A stretch of DNA of 64,000 nucleotides from Haloechinothrix halophila YIM 93223 (GCF_000504245.1 NZ_KI632509.1:3391751-3455750); one strand, 5' to 3'; numbered from the stretch's first letter, positions 41,501 to 51,544 are shown. Program-made: numbers and translations. The notes: generated by a model not told the origin, from the sequence alone.

Positions 41501-42637
41501 ATGCGTTTCGTCGACGAGTTCCGCGACGCCGAGAAGGCCCGCGCGCTGTCGGCCAAGATCACCAGCTTGTGTGAGCCGGACCGGCACTACAAGTTCATGG
41601 AGGTCTGCGGCGGGCACACCCACACGATCTACAAACACGGGCTCGAGGACTACCTGCCGGAGAACATCCAGCTGGTCCACGGACCCGGCTGCCCGGTCTG
41701 TGTCATCCCGATGGGGCGGGTCGACGACGCCATCCACATCGCCAGGCAACCCGACGTCCTGATGACGTCGTTCGGCGACATGATGCGAGTACCCGGATCA
41801 GGCGGGAACTTCTTCGACTCCAACGCGGAGGGCACCAACATCCGCATGGTGTACTCCCCGCTGGACTCCTTGAAGATCGCCAAGCAGAACCCGGACACCC
41901 ACGTGGTGTTCATGGCGATCGGGTTCGAGACCACCACCCCGTCGACCGCGATGACGGTGCTCCGCGCGGCGGCCGATGGCATCGAGAACTTCTCGGTGTT
42001 CTGCAACCACGTCACGATCATCCCGGCGATCAAGGCGATCCTCGATTCCCCCGACCTACGGTTGGACGGCTTCATCGGCCCCGGTCACGTATCCACCGTC
42101 ATCGGCTGCCGCCCGTACGAGTTCATCGCCCGCGACTACGACAAACCGGTGGTCGTCTCCGGGTTCGAGCCGCTGGACATCCTGCAGTCGATCTACCAGC
42201 TGATGCTGCAGCTCACCGAAGGCCGGTGCGAGGTGGAGAACCAGTACGCCCGGGTGGTGCCGTGGCAGGGCAACACCGTCGCCCTCAAAGCGATCCACGA
42301 GGTCATGGAGCTGCGGCCGTACTTCGAGTGGCGTGGCCTCGGGTTCATCTCCCACTCGGCCATGCGGATGAAGGAGTCCTACGCTGAGTTCGACGCCGAG
42401 CGGATCTTCGACATGCCGGGCGTGCGGGTGGCCGACCCGAAGGCGTGCCAGTGCGGCGAGGTGCTCAAGGGCGTGCTCAAGCCGTGGGAGTGCAAGGTGT
42501 TCGGCACCGCCTGCACCCCGGAGACACCGATCGGCACCTGCATGGTCTCGCCCGAGGGCGCCTGCGCCGCCTACTACAACTACGGCCGCTTCACCCGCAC
42601 CCGGGTACGGGAGGTCAGCGCCCATGAGCACGTCTGA
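41501..42637 (+). CDS. hypD: Hydrogenase maturation protein HypD
   Basis: A 378-residue FeS scaffold for Fe(CN)2CO assembly. The conserved CGGHTHTIYKHG near residue 35, GPGCPVCVIP, GFETTTPSTA and the C-terminal cluster ligands (CQCGEVLKG, PWECKVFGTACTPE) are all present. ATG at 41501, with GAGGAGG upstream; overlaps hypE by 14 bases. Confidence 0.95.
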   Translation: MRFVDEFRDAEKARALSAKITSLCEPDRHYKFMEVCGGHTHTIYKHGLEDYLPENIQLVHGPGCPVCVIPMGRVDDAIHIARQPDVLMTSFGDMMRVPGSGGNFFDSNAEGTNIRMVYSPLDSLKIAKQNPDTHVVFMAIGFETTTPSTAMTVLRAAADGIENFSVFCNHVTIIPAIKAILDSPDLRLDGFIGPGHVSTVIGCRPYEFIARDYDKPVVVSGFEPLDILQSIYQLMLQLTEGRCEVENQYARVVPWQGNTVALKAIHEVMELRPYFEWRGLGFISHSAMRMKESYAEFDAERIFDMPGVRVADPKACQCGEVLKGVLKPWECKVFGTACTPETPIGTCMVSPEGACAAYYNYGRFTRTRVREVSAHEHV

Positions 42638-43736
42638 ACGGGTGTCGACCCGCACCGACCGGCCCACCGACCGCGAGCAGCAGGTCCTCGACCGCATCGA
42701 CAAGGCACGCCGCCGCAAACCGAAGGTCCGCGAGGAGCGCATCACCCTCGCCCACGGGTCCGGCGGGAAGGCGACACAGACGCTGGTCGAAGCGGTGTTC
42801 CTGGACGCCTTCCGCAACCCGCTGCTCGAGCCGCTCGAGGACAGCGCGTCGTTTCCGGTCGACGCGGGCAGGATGGCGCTGACGACCGACTCGTACGTGG
42901 TGTCGCCGTTGTTCTTCCCCGGTGGCTGTATCGGTGACCTCGCCGTGAACGGCACCGTCAACGACCTCGCCGTCGCGGGCGCCCGGCCGCTGCATCTCAC
43001 GGCGGGGTTCATCCTTGAGGAGGGCTTCCCGGTCGAGGACCTGCGCCGCGTCGTGACGTCGATGGCCGCGGCGGCCGATGCGGCTGGCATCCGGATCGTC
43101 ACCGGCGACACCAAGGTGGTGCAGCGCGGCAAGGCCGACGGGTGCTACATCAACACCGCGGGCGTCGGCAGGTACGAGCACTCCCGCGAGCTGGGGGTAG
43201 CTACCGCGCGGCCGGGCGACGTGGTGCTGGTGTCCGGACCGGTCGGCGAGCACGGCATCACGATCATGCTGGAGCGCGGCGAGCTGGACATCGAGGCGGA
43301 TCTGGAGTCCGACACCGCGCCGTTGAACGGGCTGGTCGCATCGCTACTGGACGCCGTGCCGGGTGTGCGGGCGATGCGCGATGCCACGCGTGGCGGCGTG
43401 GCCACGATCCTCAACGAGGTCGCTCGCGCCGCCGACGTGTCGGTGACCGTGCACGAGGACGCCGTACCGGTGCGCACCGAGGTCCGTGGCGCGAGCGAGC
43501 TGCTTGGCATCGACCCGCTGTACGTGGCCTGCGAAGGACGTCTGGTGGCGATCGTGGACGGCGAGCAAGCCGACGACGCGCTCGCGGCGTTGCGCGCCCA
43601 CCCGCTCGGCGCGGAGGCCGCGGTCATCGGCCGCATCGGAGACGACCCGCCCGGCATGGTGCTGCTCAACACCGCGTTCGGCGGCACTCGGATCATGGAC
43701 CTGCTGGTCGGGGACCCGCTCCCCCGCATCTGCTGA
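42624..43736 (+). CDS. hypE: Hydrogenase maturation protein HypE
   Basis: A 370-residue PurM-like enzyme that dehydrates the carbamoyl group on its C-terminal cysteine to thiocyanate. The C-terminus is PRIC as required. LAHGSGGKATQ, DSYVVSPLFFPGG and MRDATRGGVATILNE are family marks. An N-terminal extension of about 35 polar residues precedes the core. Starts inside hypD. Confidence 0.95.
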   Translation: MSTSERVSTRTDRPTDREQQVLDRIDKARRRKPKVREERITLAHGSGGKATQTLVEAVFLDAFRNPLLEPLEDSASFPVDAGRMALTTDSYVVSPLFFPGGCIGDLAVNGTVNDLAVAGARPLHLTAGFILEEGFPVEDLRRVVTSMAAAADAAGIRIVTGDTKVVQRGKADGCYINTAGVGRYEHSRELGVATARPGDVVLVSGPVGEHGITIMLERGELDIEADLESDTAPLNGLVASLLDAVPGVRAMRDATRGGVATILNEVARAADVSVTVHEDAVPVRTEVRGASELLGIDPLYVACEGRLVAIVDGEQADDALAALRAHPLGAEAAVIGRIGDDPPGMVLLNTAFGGTRIMDLLVGDPLPRIC

Positions 43737-43783
43737 GGGCACGGCACATCGGCGCCGCGGCAGCGGCTGGTGGCGCGGACCCA

Positions 43784-46114
43784 TCAACTTCGCGGCGCGC
43801 CAGCACCAGCCTGCTGGTGCGCCGCGATCACCGTCTGACCGAGGCTGATCCCTCCGTCGTTCGTCGGCACCCGGGAATGGATCAGCACCCGGAAATCCCG
43901 TCGTTCCAGCGCGTCCACCGTCGCACCGAGCAGCAGCAGGTTCTGGAACACCCCACCGGATAACGCCACGGTGCCGACGCCGGTCGATGTCCGCAACGTG
44001 TGGCACACCCGCGCGATGACGTCGGCGATGCCGTTGTGGAACCGCGCGGCGACGACCGCGGGAGCGATGCCCGCGCGCAGGTCCCCGGCACACGCCCGCA
44101 CAAGGTCAACGCCGGACACCCGCAGCCGCTCATCCCCCACCACGGCGGCCTCATGCCCACCCCGCGCGGCCCGCTCGTCCCCCACAACGGCGGCCTCGTA
44201 CGCCCCGCGCTCAGCAGGATCGGCGAACTGTTCCAGCTCGATCGCCGCCTGGCCCTCGTAGTTGATCGCGTCGCGCACCCCGAGCAGCGCGGCGACGGCG
44301 TCGAACAACCGGCCAGCGCTCGACGTCGGCGGCGCGTTCACCCCACTCCGCGCCAGGGAGCGCACCGCACGCCAGTCCGCCGCGTTGCGCGTCACCACGT
44401 CCAACTCCGGCACGTCGTCGCCGTACGCCCGGTCCAGGTACGCCGCCGCCATCCGCCACGGCTGCCGGATCGCCGCCGCCCCGCCTGGCATCGGCACCGA
44501 GTCGACCAAGCCCAGCCGCCGGAACGACGTCAGGTCCGCGAGCAGGAACTCCCCGCCCCAGATCGTGCCGTCAGTGCCGTAGCCGGTGCCGTCGAACGCG
44601 ACGCCGAGCACGGGCCCCGACTCCCCGTTGTCCGCGAGACACGAGGCGATATGGGCGTGGTGGTGCTGCACCCCGATCAGCTCCACATCGGACAGATCGA
44701 GCGCGTATTTGGTGGACAGGTACTCCGGGTGCAGGTCGTAGGCCACGACCTCGGGCTGGACGTCGAACAGCGCGCGGAAATGCTCGATGCCCTCGGTGAA
44801 CGAGCGCAGGGTCTCGACGTTCTCCAGGTCGCCGATGTGATGCGACAGGAACGCATGCCGCCCCTTGGCCACACAGAACGTGTTCTTCAGCTCGGCCCCG
44901 CACGCCAGGACATGCCTGCCGACGTCGAACTGAAGTGGCACCGCCTCCGGCACGTAGCCCCGCGAGCGGCGCTGCACCTGCGCCGTGCCCCTGAAGCCGC
45001 GCACGACCGAGTCGTCGGTACGGATATGGATCGGCCGATCGTGGGTGAGCACCGCGTCCGCGATCGTGCCTAGCCGCGCGACGACGTCCTCGTCGCGGTA
45101 CACGATCGGCTCGTCGGACACGTTGCCACTGGTCAGCACGATCGGACGGCCAACGGCGGCGAGCAGCAGCTGGTGCAGCGGTGTGTACGGCAGCATCACC
45201 CCGAGCCGCCGGTTGCCTGGCGCGACGGCGGCCGCGATCGGTGTTCCTGGCCGCTTCGGCAGCAGCACGATCGGACGTCGACGGCTGGTCAACAGCTCCG
45301 CGTCGACATCGCTCACCTCGCACAGTTCCCTCGCGGCGGCCAGGTCGGCCACCATCACCGCGAACGGCTTGTCCTCGCGGTGCTTGCGGGCACGCAGCGT
45401 CGCCGAGGCCGTGGCGTGGGTGGCGTCCGTCGCGAGGTGGAACCCGCCGAGTCCCTTGATCGCGAGCACGTTGCCCTGGCGCAGCAGCCGTGCCGCCGCC
45501 GTGAGCGGGTCGCCAGCGACGTCGCCGTCCGCGAACGCATCCAACCGCAGCCTCGGCCCGCACGCCGGGCAGCACACCGGCTGCGCGTGGAACCGTCGGT
45601 CGGCGGGGTCGTGATACTCGGCCGAGCACGCCTCGCACATCGCGAACCCGGCCATCGTCGTCAGCGGCCGGTCGTACGGCACGCCGCGAACGATGGTGAA
45701 CCGGGGACCGCAGTTGGTGCAGTTGATGAAGGGGTACCGGTAGCGGCGGTCGGCGGGGTCGGCCATCTCGCGCAGGCAGTCCGCACAGGTGGCGCTGTCC
45801 GCCGAAATCAGCGTGCTCGCGTCGCTGTCACGCGAACTCGGCACGATGGCGAAACCGGCATCGCCGGTCGGCGCGATCTCGCGTGACCGCACATCGTCGA
45901 CGACGGCCAGCGGCGGAGCCTCGGCCGCGACAGCACGCAGGAACTTCTCCGTCGCCGCCGCGTCACCCTCCACCTCGGCGAACACACCGGACGCGTCGTT
46001 GCCGACGTGACCGGACAGCCCCAGACGGGTGGCGAGGCCATACACGAACGGGCGGAAGCCGACCCCCTGCACCACCCCGTCGATCCGCACCGATATTCGC
46101 ACCAACCGGCCCAC
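43784..46114 (-). CDS. hypF: Carbamoyltransferase HypF
   Basis: A 776-residue enzyme supplying the carbamoyl group for the cyanide ligands. Order: acylphosphatase domain (VDGVVQGVGFRPFVY-like, residues 10-95), two zinc fingers (CADCLRE, CTNCGPR, CEACSAEY, CPACGPR), YrdC-like domain, and Kae1-like domain with VQHHHAHIASCL and GVAFDGTGYGTDG. Between residues about 637 and 666 a 15-residue unit with EAAVVGDER occurs nearly twice, an insertion unknown in typical HypF. GTG at 46114. Convergent with hypE. Confidence 0.93.
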   Translation of the reverse strand: MGRLVRISVRIDGVVQGVGFRPFVYGLATRLGLSGHVGNDASGVFAEVEGDAAATEKFLRAVAAEAPPLAVVDDVRSREIAPTGDAGFAIVPSSRDSDASTLISADSATCADCLREMADPADRRYRYPFINCTNCGPRFTIVRGVPYDRPLTTMAGFAMCEACSAEYHDPADRRFHAQPVCCPACGPRLRLDAFADGDVAGDPLTAAARLLRQGNVLAIKGLGGFHLATDATHATASATLRARKHREDKPFAVMVADLAAARELCEVSDVDAELLTSRRRPIVLLPKRPGTPIAAAVAPGNRRLGVMLPYTPLHQLLLAAVGRPIVLTSGNVSDEPIVYRDEDVVARLGTIADAVLTHDRPIHIRTDDSVVRGFRGTAQVQRRSRGYVPEAVPLQFDVGRHVLACGAELKNTFCVAKGRHAFLSHHIGDLENVETLRSFTEGIEHFRALFDVQPEVVAYDLHPEYLSTKYALDLSDVELIGVQHHHAHIASCLADNGESGPVLGVAFDGTGYGTDGTIWGGEFLLADLTSFRRLGLVDSVPMPGGAAAIRQPWRMAAAYLDRAYGDDVPELDVVTRNAADWRAVRSLARSGVNAPPTSSAGRLFDAVAALLGVRDAINYEGQAAIELEQFADPAERGAYEAAVVGDERAARGGHEAAVVGDERLRVSGVDLVRACAGDLRAGIAPAVVAARFHNGIADVIARVCHTLRTSTGVGTVALSGGVFQNLLLLGATVDALERRDFRVLIHSRVPTNDGGISLGQTVIAAHQQAGAGAPRS
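44127..44205 (-). repeat. 45-bp in-frame tandem duplication inside hypF
   Basis: Two near-identical units encoding EAAVVGDER-plus-linker follow each other with a 45-base period. The sequence looks like a low-complexity insertion between hypF core elements. Confidence 0.7.
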
Positions 46115-46248
46115 GCGTCCCAGTGTGCGGCAGCCGCCACATGTCTGCGACCCACGGACGGGATCGATACAGAACAGGGCTCACGTGTGCCGAGGCTCAC
46201 CCCTGGGTATTCCCATGTATTACTTGCGCTCGTAGCGAAGGAGCCGTC

Positions 46249-47523
46249 ATGCCCACCAACGTCTTCGTCCTCGGTCACGACGATCACAATCAGCAGGTGC
46301 TGGAAGCCATGCCGTCCGCGGAGCACTGCGTGTTCCACCCGCTGCTGTCCTTCGAGGAGATCTGGGGTGAGGAGATCTCCTTCGGAGACGTGCTGACCTC
46401 GGCCCAACGCCAGCTCGACAGCTTCGACGGCTCGATCGACGCGATCGTCGGCTTCTGGGACTTCCCCGTCAGCTCACTGCTTCCGCTGTTGCGCAGCCGC
46501 TACGGGCTGCCGACAGCCAGCCTCGAAGAAGTCGTCATGTGCGAGCACAAGTACTGGAGCAGGCGGCTGCAGCGACAGGTGATCGACGAGGTCGTTCCGC
46601 CGTTCGCCCTGGTCGACCCTGACTCGGGCGATCTGCCGGATGACGTTCGGTTCCCGATGTGGATCAAGCCGGTGAAGTCCTTCGGCTCCGTGCTCGCCTT
46701 CGGCGTCGCCGATCCCGAGGCATACCAGGCGGCACTCGCGGAGATCAGGGACGGCATCGGGTGGGTCGGCAAGCCGTTCGATGCCCTGCTGGAGTATGTC
46801 GATCTGCCGCCGGAGATCCAGGCAGCAGGCGGGCAGGCCTGCCTGGCTGAGGAGGCACTGTTCGGCCAACAGCTCACCGTCGAGGGCTACCGGTACAAGG
46901 GTGAGGTCGTCATCTACGGCGTCATCGACTCGATCAACTACGACAACAGCCCCAGCTTCCTGCGCTACCAATACCCCTCATCGCTGCCGGAAGCAGTGGT
47001 GGACCGGCTGACCGACCTCTCCCGCCGCATCGTCAGTGCGATCGGGCTCGAAGGCATGACGTTCAACATCGAGTACTTCTGGGACCCCGGAACCGACGCC
47101 ATCGGGCTGCTCGAAATCAACCCCCGGCACTCGCAGTCCCACGCGGAACTGTTCGCCGACGTCGACGGCATGCCCAACCACGAAGCCATGCTCCGGCTCG
47201 CACTCGGCCAGGATCCGGACTTCCCCTACCGCAAAGGCCGCTACGGCGCCGCGGCCAAGTGGTACCTGCGGCGGTTCCACGACGGCGTCGTCCGCCGGGT
47301 GCCCACCCAGGAAGAGATCGAGGCGATCCAGCACATCGTGCCAGGCACCACCATCGAACTCACCGTGGCCGAAGGCGACCGGCTCTCCGAACTACAGCAC
47401 CAGGACGCCTACAGCTATATGCTCGCCAATGTCTACATCGGCGGGGCCGACGAGTCCGATGTGAGTTCGAAGTACGACCAGGTCCTCGCCGCCCTCCCGT
47501 TCGAGATCGATGACGTGACCTGA
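46249..47523 (+). CDS. ATP-grasp protein 1 of a tandem pair
   Basis: A 424-residue protein with a pre-ATP-grasp N-terminal domain (NVFVLGHDDHNQQVLEAMP) and an ATP-grasp fold: FPMWIKPVKSFGS (nucleotide lysine), CLAEEALFGQQLTVEGY, and the metal/phosphate residues in LLEINPRHSQSHAELF. Such enzymes couple ATP to amide or thioester formation. It is about four-fifths identical to the next gene and the same length. ATG at 46249, with AAGGAG upstream. Substrate unknown. An operon with 47634 and 48985 is likely. Confidence 0.8.
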   Translation: MPTNVFVLGHDDHNQQVLEAMPSAEHCVFHPLLSFEEIWGEEISFGDVLTSAQRQLDSFDGSIDAIVGFWDFPVSSLLPLLRSRYGLPTASLEEVVMCEHKYWSRRLQRQVIDEVVPPFALVDPDSGDLPDDVRFPMWIKPVKSFGSVLAFGVADPEAYQAALAEIRDGIGWVGKPFDALLEYVDLPPEIQAAGGQACLAEEALFGQQLTVEGYRYKGEVVIYGVIDSINYDNSPSFLRYQYPSSLPEAVVDRLTDLSRRIVSAIGLEGMTFNIEYFWDPGTDAIGLLEINPRHSQSHAELFADVDGMPNHEAMLRLALGQDPDFPYRKGRYGAAAKWYLRRFHDGVVRRVPTQEEIEAIQHIVPGTTIELTVAEGDRLSELQHQDAYSYMLANVYIGGADESDVSSKYDQVLAALPFEIDDVT

Positions 47524-47633
47524 GCGACGGCGGCGCCGCGTCGTCGGCGCGTCCGATACCCGATCAAGACCGGTGGGTCACCGTTACGAACTCCTACCCA
47601 TCGGCGACGACTTCGGTGACACAAGGAGCCGCC

Positions 47634-48908
47634 ATGACAACGAACGTCTTCGTCCTCGGCCACGACGAGCACAACCAGCGCATCCTGGAGAACATGCCCT
47701 CCGCGGACGGTTGCACCTTCCACCCATTGCTGTCCTTCGAGGAAATCTGGGGCGAGCGGATCTCGTTCCGCGACGTCCTCACCTCAGCGCAACGCCAGCT
47801 CGACGCCTTCGACGGCAGCATCGACGCGATCATCGGCTTCTGGGACTTCCCGGTCAGCACCATGCTCCCGTTGCTGCGCAGCCGCTACGGTCTGCCGACA
47901 GCCAGCATCGAGGAAGTCGTCATGTGCGAGCACAAGTACTGGAGCAGGCTGGTGCAGCAGCGGGTGACCGACGCGATCCCGCAGTTCGGCCTCGTCGACC
48001 CCGCGACGGACACCGAGCCGCCGGAGAACGTGCGGTTCCCGCTGTGGGTCAAGCCGGTCAAGTCGTTCGCGTCCGAACTGGCCTTCGGTGTCAACGACCT
48101 GGACACCTTCCGCGACGCGCTCGCCAAAATCAACGAGGGCATCGGCTGGGTCGGCAAGCCGTTCGAGGCGCTGCTGGAACACGTCGAGCTGCCCCCGGAG
48201 ATCGAAGCCGCGGGCGGGCGCAGCTGCCTGGCAGAAGAGGCGATCATCGGCAGGCAGCTCACCGTCGAGGGCTACCGCTATCAGGGCGAGATCGTCGTCT
48301 ACGGCGTCGTCGATTCGGTCAATTACGAGAACAGCCCCAGCTTCCTGCGCTACCAATATCCGTCCACGCTGCCCGCGGAGATCATCGAGCGGGTCTCCGA
48401 GCTGACCCGCACGGTCGTCAACGCGATCGGGCTGGAGCGCATGACGTTCAACGTCGAGTTCTTCTGGGACCCCGGCACCGACGCGATCAACCTGCTAGAG
48501 ATCAACCCACGGCACTCCCAGTCCCACGCGGAACTGTTCGCCGACGTCGACGGCATGGCCAACCACGAAGCGATGCTGCGGCTCGCACTCGGCCGCGACC
48601 CGGACTTCCCGCACCGCAAAGGCCGCTATGGGGCCGCGGCGAAGTGGTTCGTGCGGCGGTTCGACGACGGGGTGGTGCGGCAGGTGCCCACCCACGAGGA
48701 GCTCGCCGCGATCCAGCACATCGTGCCGGGCACCACCATCGAGCTCACCGTCGCCGAGGGTGATCGGCTCTCCGAGCTGCACCGGCAGGACACCTACAGC
48801 TACCAGCTGGCCAGCGTCTACATGGGAGCCGACGATGAGGCGGATCTGGTCACCAAGTTCGACCACGTCGTCGCCGCGCTGCTGTTTGAGATCGAAGACG
48901 TACACTAA
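47634..48908 (+). CDS. ATP-grasp protein 2 of a tandem pair
   Basis: A 424-residue paralogue of the preceding protein, with the same key segments (WVKPVKSFASE, CLAEEAIIGRQLTVEGY, LLEINPRHSQSH). Differences cluster in the region after EHKYWSR and near residues 120-150, perhaps the acceptor pocket. ATG at 47634 with AAGGAG upstream. Recent tandem duplication with both copies intact suggests two related substrates or a heteromer. Confidence 0.8.
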   Translation: MTTNVFVLGHDEHNQRILENMPSADGCTFHPLLSFEEIWGERISFRDVLTSAQRQLDAFDGSIDAIIGFWDFPVSTMLPLLRSRYGLPTASIEEVVMCEHKYWSRLVQQRVTDAIPQFGLVDPATDTEPPENVRFPLWVKPVKSFASELAFGVNDLDTFRDALAKINEGIGWVGKPFEALLEHVELPPEIEAAGGRSCLAEEAIIGRQLTVEGYRYQGEIVVYGVVDSVNYENSPSFLRYQYPSTLPAEIIERVSELTRTVVNAIGLERMTFNVEFFWDPGTDAINLLEINPRHSQSHAELFADVDGMANHEAMLRLALGRDPDFPHRKGRYGAAAKWFVRRFDDGVVRQVPTHEELAAIQHIVPGTTIELTVAEGDRLSELHRQDTYSYQLASVYMGADDEADLVTKFDHVVAALLFEIEDVH

Positions 48909-48984
48909 GATCGTGTTTGGCAGCCCCGTGATCGGGTATGACGCAGACGGCTCATCTTGATCACACGTGCCGAGGAGTTGGTCC

Positions 48985-51009
48985 ATGCGGACGGTGACAT
49001 CATTGCCACACGCTGTCCGCGAGGAGGAGCATGTCTGGGTGCCGATGTCCGACGGGACGCGGCTCGCCGCCCGGATCTGGCGCCCCGCGTCCTCCGAACT
49101 CGAGCCAGTGCCCGCGATCCTGGAGATCATCCCGTACCGGCAGCGTGACCTGACCGCACGCCGCGACTCGATCCATCACCCCTACCTCGCCGGGCACGGC
49201 TACGCCTGCGTGCGCGTCGATCTACGCGGCAGCGGCGACTCCGAGGGTGTGCTCACCGACGAGTACCTCGAGGAGGAACTCGCCGACGCCGAGGACGTCC
49301 TCGCCTGGCTGGCGAAGCAGCCGTGGTGCACCGGTCGCGCCGGGATGATGGGGATCTCGTGGGGCGGCTTCAACGCGCTGCAGGTCGCCGCGCGCCGACC
49401 GCCAGGCCTCGACGCGATCGTCACGGTCAGCTCCACCGACGACCGCTACGCCGACGACGTCCACTACATGGGTGGGTGTCTGCTGTCGGACAACCTGTCC
49501 TGGGCGTCGACGATGTTCGCCTACAACTCCTGCCCGCCCGACCCAGCCGTGGTCGGCGACCGCTGGCGGGACATGTGGCTCAAACGGCTCGCGCGCAGCG
49601 GCCTGTGGCTGGAGGAGTGGCTGATCCACCAGCGCCGCGACGAGTACTGGCAGCACGGCTCGATCTGCGAGGACTTCGCGGGCGTGCAGTGCCCCGTCCT
49701 CGCGGTCAGTGGCTGGGCGGACGGCTACACCAACGCGGTGTTCCGGCTGCTGGAGAATCTCACCGTGCCGCGCAAGGGCCTGGTCGGTCCGTGGTCGCAC
49801 AAGTACCCGCACCTGGGTGAACCCGGCCCGGCGATCGGGTTCCTGCAGGAGCTGGTGCGCTGGTGGGACCACTGGCTCAAGGACATCGACACCGGCATCA
49901 TGGACGAGCCGATGCTGCGCATCTGGATGCAGGAGACGGTGCCGCCGTTCACCGCCTACGAGGAACGGCCCGGCCGGTGGGTCGGCGAACCGAACTGGCC
50001 GTCCCCGCACGTCCACACCGAGGCACGGCAGCTGCATCGCAACCGCATCGCCAAGCCCGGCGAGGAGGTCGAAAGCGAGGAGCTGACGATCGAATCGCCG
50101 CTGTCGGTCGGGCAGTACGCGGGCAAGTGGTGCTCCTACAACGCGCCGCCCGACCTGCCGTACGACCAGCGCGAGGAGGACGGCGGCTCGCTGGTGTTCG
50201 ACACCGACGAGTTCACCGAACGGTGTGAACTACTGGGCACCCCGGTGGTGGAGCTCGACGTCGCGGCCACCGAACCGGTGGCGATGGTGGCGATACGGCT
50301 GTCCGACGTCGCCCCGGACGGCAGAGCCACCCGCATCAGCTACGGCCTGCTGAACCTCACCCACCGCGACGACCACGCCAACCCGAAGCCGCTTGCCCCC
50401 GGCGAGCGCTACCAGGTGAGCGTGCAGCTGAACGCGATGGCACAGGCGCTGCCGCCTGGCCACCGCCTGCGGGTGGCCATCTCGACGTCGTACTGGCCGC
50501 TGGCGTGGCCGCCACCGGAGCCGGTGCGGCTGTCGGTGTTCGGCGGCACCAGCCGGGTGCTGCTGCCGGTCCGGCCGGTGAACGAGTCGGACGAGGTGTC
50601 GCTGCATCCATTCGACGAGCCGGAAGGCGCCGAACCGATCTCGGTCACGCAGATGCGGCCCGGCGAGGAACGCTGGACCGTCACCCGGGACCTGGTTGAC
50701 TACCGTTCCGCGCTGGAAGTGGTCAAGGACCTCGGCGCGGTGCGATTCGACGACATCGATCTCACCGTCACCCGGCGTGCGTTCGAGCGCTACAGCTGGG
50801 TGGGTGACGACTTCGGCTCGGTGATGGGCGAGACGGACTGGACGGTTGGTTTCGAACGCGGCGACTGGAAGGTGTCCACCACTACCCGCACGGTCCTGAC
50901 GTCGTCCGCCACGGACTTCCACCTGCGCGCCGAGCTGGACGCCTACGAGGGCAACACCCGTGTGGCGTCGTACAACTGGGACCGCACGGTGCCCCGCGAC
51001 ATGGTGTGA
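48985..51009 (+). CDS. CocE/NonD-family alpha/beta hydrolase
   Basis: A 674-residue hydrolase of the cocaine-esterase / X-Pro dipeptidyl peptidase group. The nucleophile elbow is GISWGGF, with the oxyanion and charge-relay region following (SGWADGYTN, GPWSHKYPH), and the C-terminal jelly-roll (GTPVVELDVAATEPVAMVAI-type). Members cleave esters, amides or N-terminal peptides. ATG at 48985, with GAGGAG upstream, 76 bases after ATP-grasp 2, so it may cut what the ATP-grasp pair makes. No signal peptide, so intracellular. Confidence 0.82.
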   Translation: MRTVTSLPHAVREEEHVWVPMSDGTRLAARIWRPASSELEPVPAILEIIPYRQRDLTARRDSIHHPYLAGHGYACVRVDLRGSGDSEGVLTDEYLEEELADAEDVLAWLAKQPWCTGRAGMMGISWGGFNALQVAARRPPGLDAIVTVSSTDDRYADDVHYMGGCLLSDNLSWASTMFAYNSCPPDPAVVGDRWRDMWLKRLARSGLWLEEWLIHQRRDEYWQHGSICEDFAGVQCPVLAVSGWADGYTNAVFRLLENLTVPRKGLVGPWSHKYPHLGEPGPAIGFLQELVRWWDHWLKDIDTGIMDEPMLRIWMQETVPPFTAYEERPGRWVGEPNWPSPHVHTEARQLHRNRIAKPGEEVESEELTIESPLSVGQYAGKWCSYNAPPDLPYDQREEDGGSLVFDTDEFTERCELLGTPVVELDVAATEPVAMVAIRLSDVAPDGRATRISYGLLNLTHRDDHANPKPLAPGERYQVSVQLNAMAQALPPGHRLRVAISTSYWPLAWPPPEPVRLSVFGGTSRVLLPVRPVNESDEVSLHPFDEPEGAEPISVTQMRPGEERWTVTRDLVDYRSALEVVKDLGAVRFDDIDLTVTRRAFERYSWVGDDFGSVMGETDWTVGFERGDWKVSTTTRTVLTSSATDFHLRAELDAYEGNTRVASYNWDRTVPRDMV

Positions 51010-51271
51010 CGCGATAGCGCTCGCTCCGGTGGACCGCGGTGCGACGCCGGAGCCGCTGTGGCCGGTCGTCTGTCGTGCGGCGCTGGTCTCACTGATGCCA
51101 GTGGCGTCGTTGTGTCATCACAGACTGTGAATCGCGTCATAGTTGGCGGGGGAAGGACTCCCACGTAACAACGGAACTTCACAGGGCGACACAACCTCGC
51201 GGAGACCGTCACGAAAGCGCCACCGGCGCGGGTGGCGCGGCGGTCGAGCAGGAGAGAGGGACTACAGCGTC

Positions 51272-51544
51272 GTGTTGGGCAGTCAGGAAGAACTGAATCA
51301 CCGCGAACGAGCCACCTTGCGCGCCGTCGCGCTCGGCAAGGCGGAGATCACGTGCAGCAGCGAGCCCGACTTGTTCGTCGACGGTCTCGCCTGCTGCGAT
51401 CAGTCCACCGTGCACCGGCTCGCCAGGCTCGGCTGGATCGAGCCGACGGTGTCCGGTAAGCGCGGCGAGCGTGTCCCCGCGCGGATCACCGCCCTCGGCC
51501 GCACGGTGCTCGGCGCCACGGGAGTTCCCGGCCGCGCCGCCTGA
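51272..51544 (+). CDS. 90-residue conserved protein, paralogue of 11736-12008
   Basis: A small protein of exactly the same length as that at 11736. The core EELNHRERATLRAVALG, AEITCSSEPDLFVDGLACCD, STVHRLARLGWI is nearly the same. GTG at 51272 with AGGAGAGAGG upstream. The TGA stop is the start of a two-unit 21-bp repeat. Function unknown. The 262 bases ahead hold a probable promoter but no other gene. Confidence 0.75.
   Translation: MLGSQEELNHRERATLRAVALGKAEITCSSEPDLFVDGLACCDQSTVHRLARLGWIEPTVSGKRGERVPARITALGRTVLGATGVPGRAA

Noticed and set aside
43142-43963. Arg-rich long frame over hypE
   Set aside because: Shifted frame of a certain gene in high-GC DNA.
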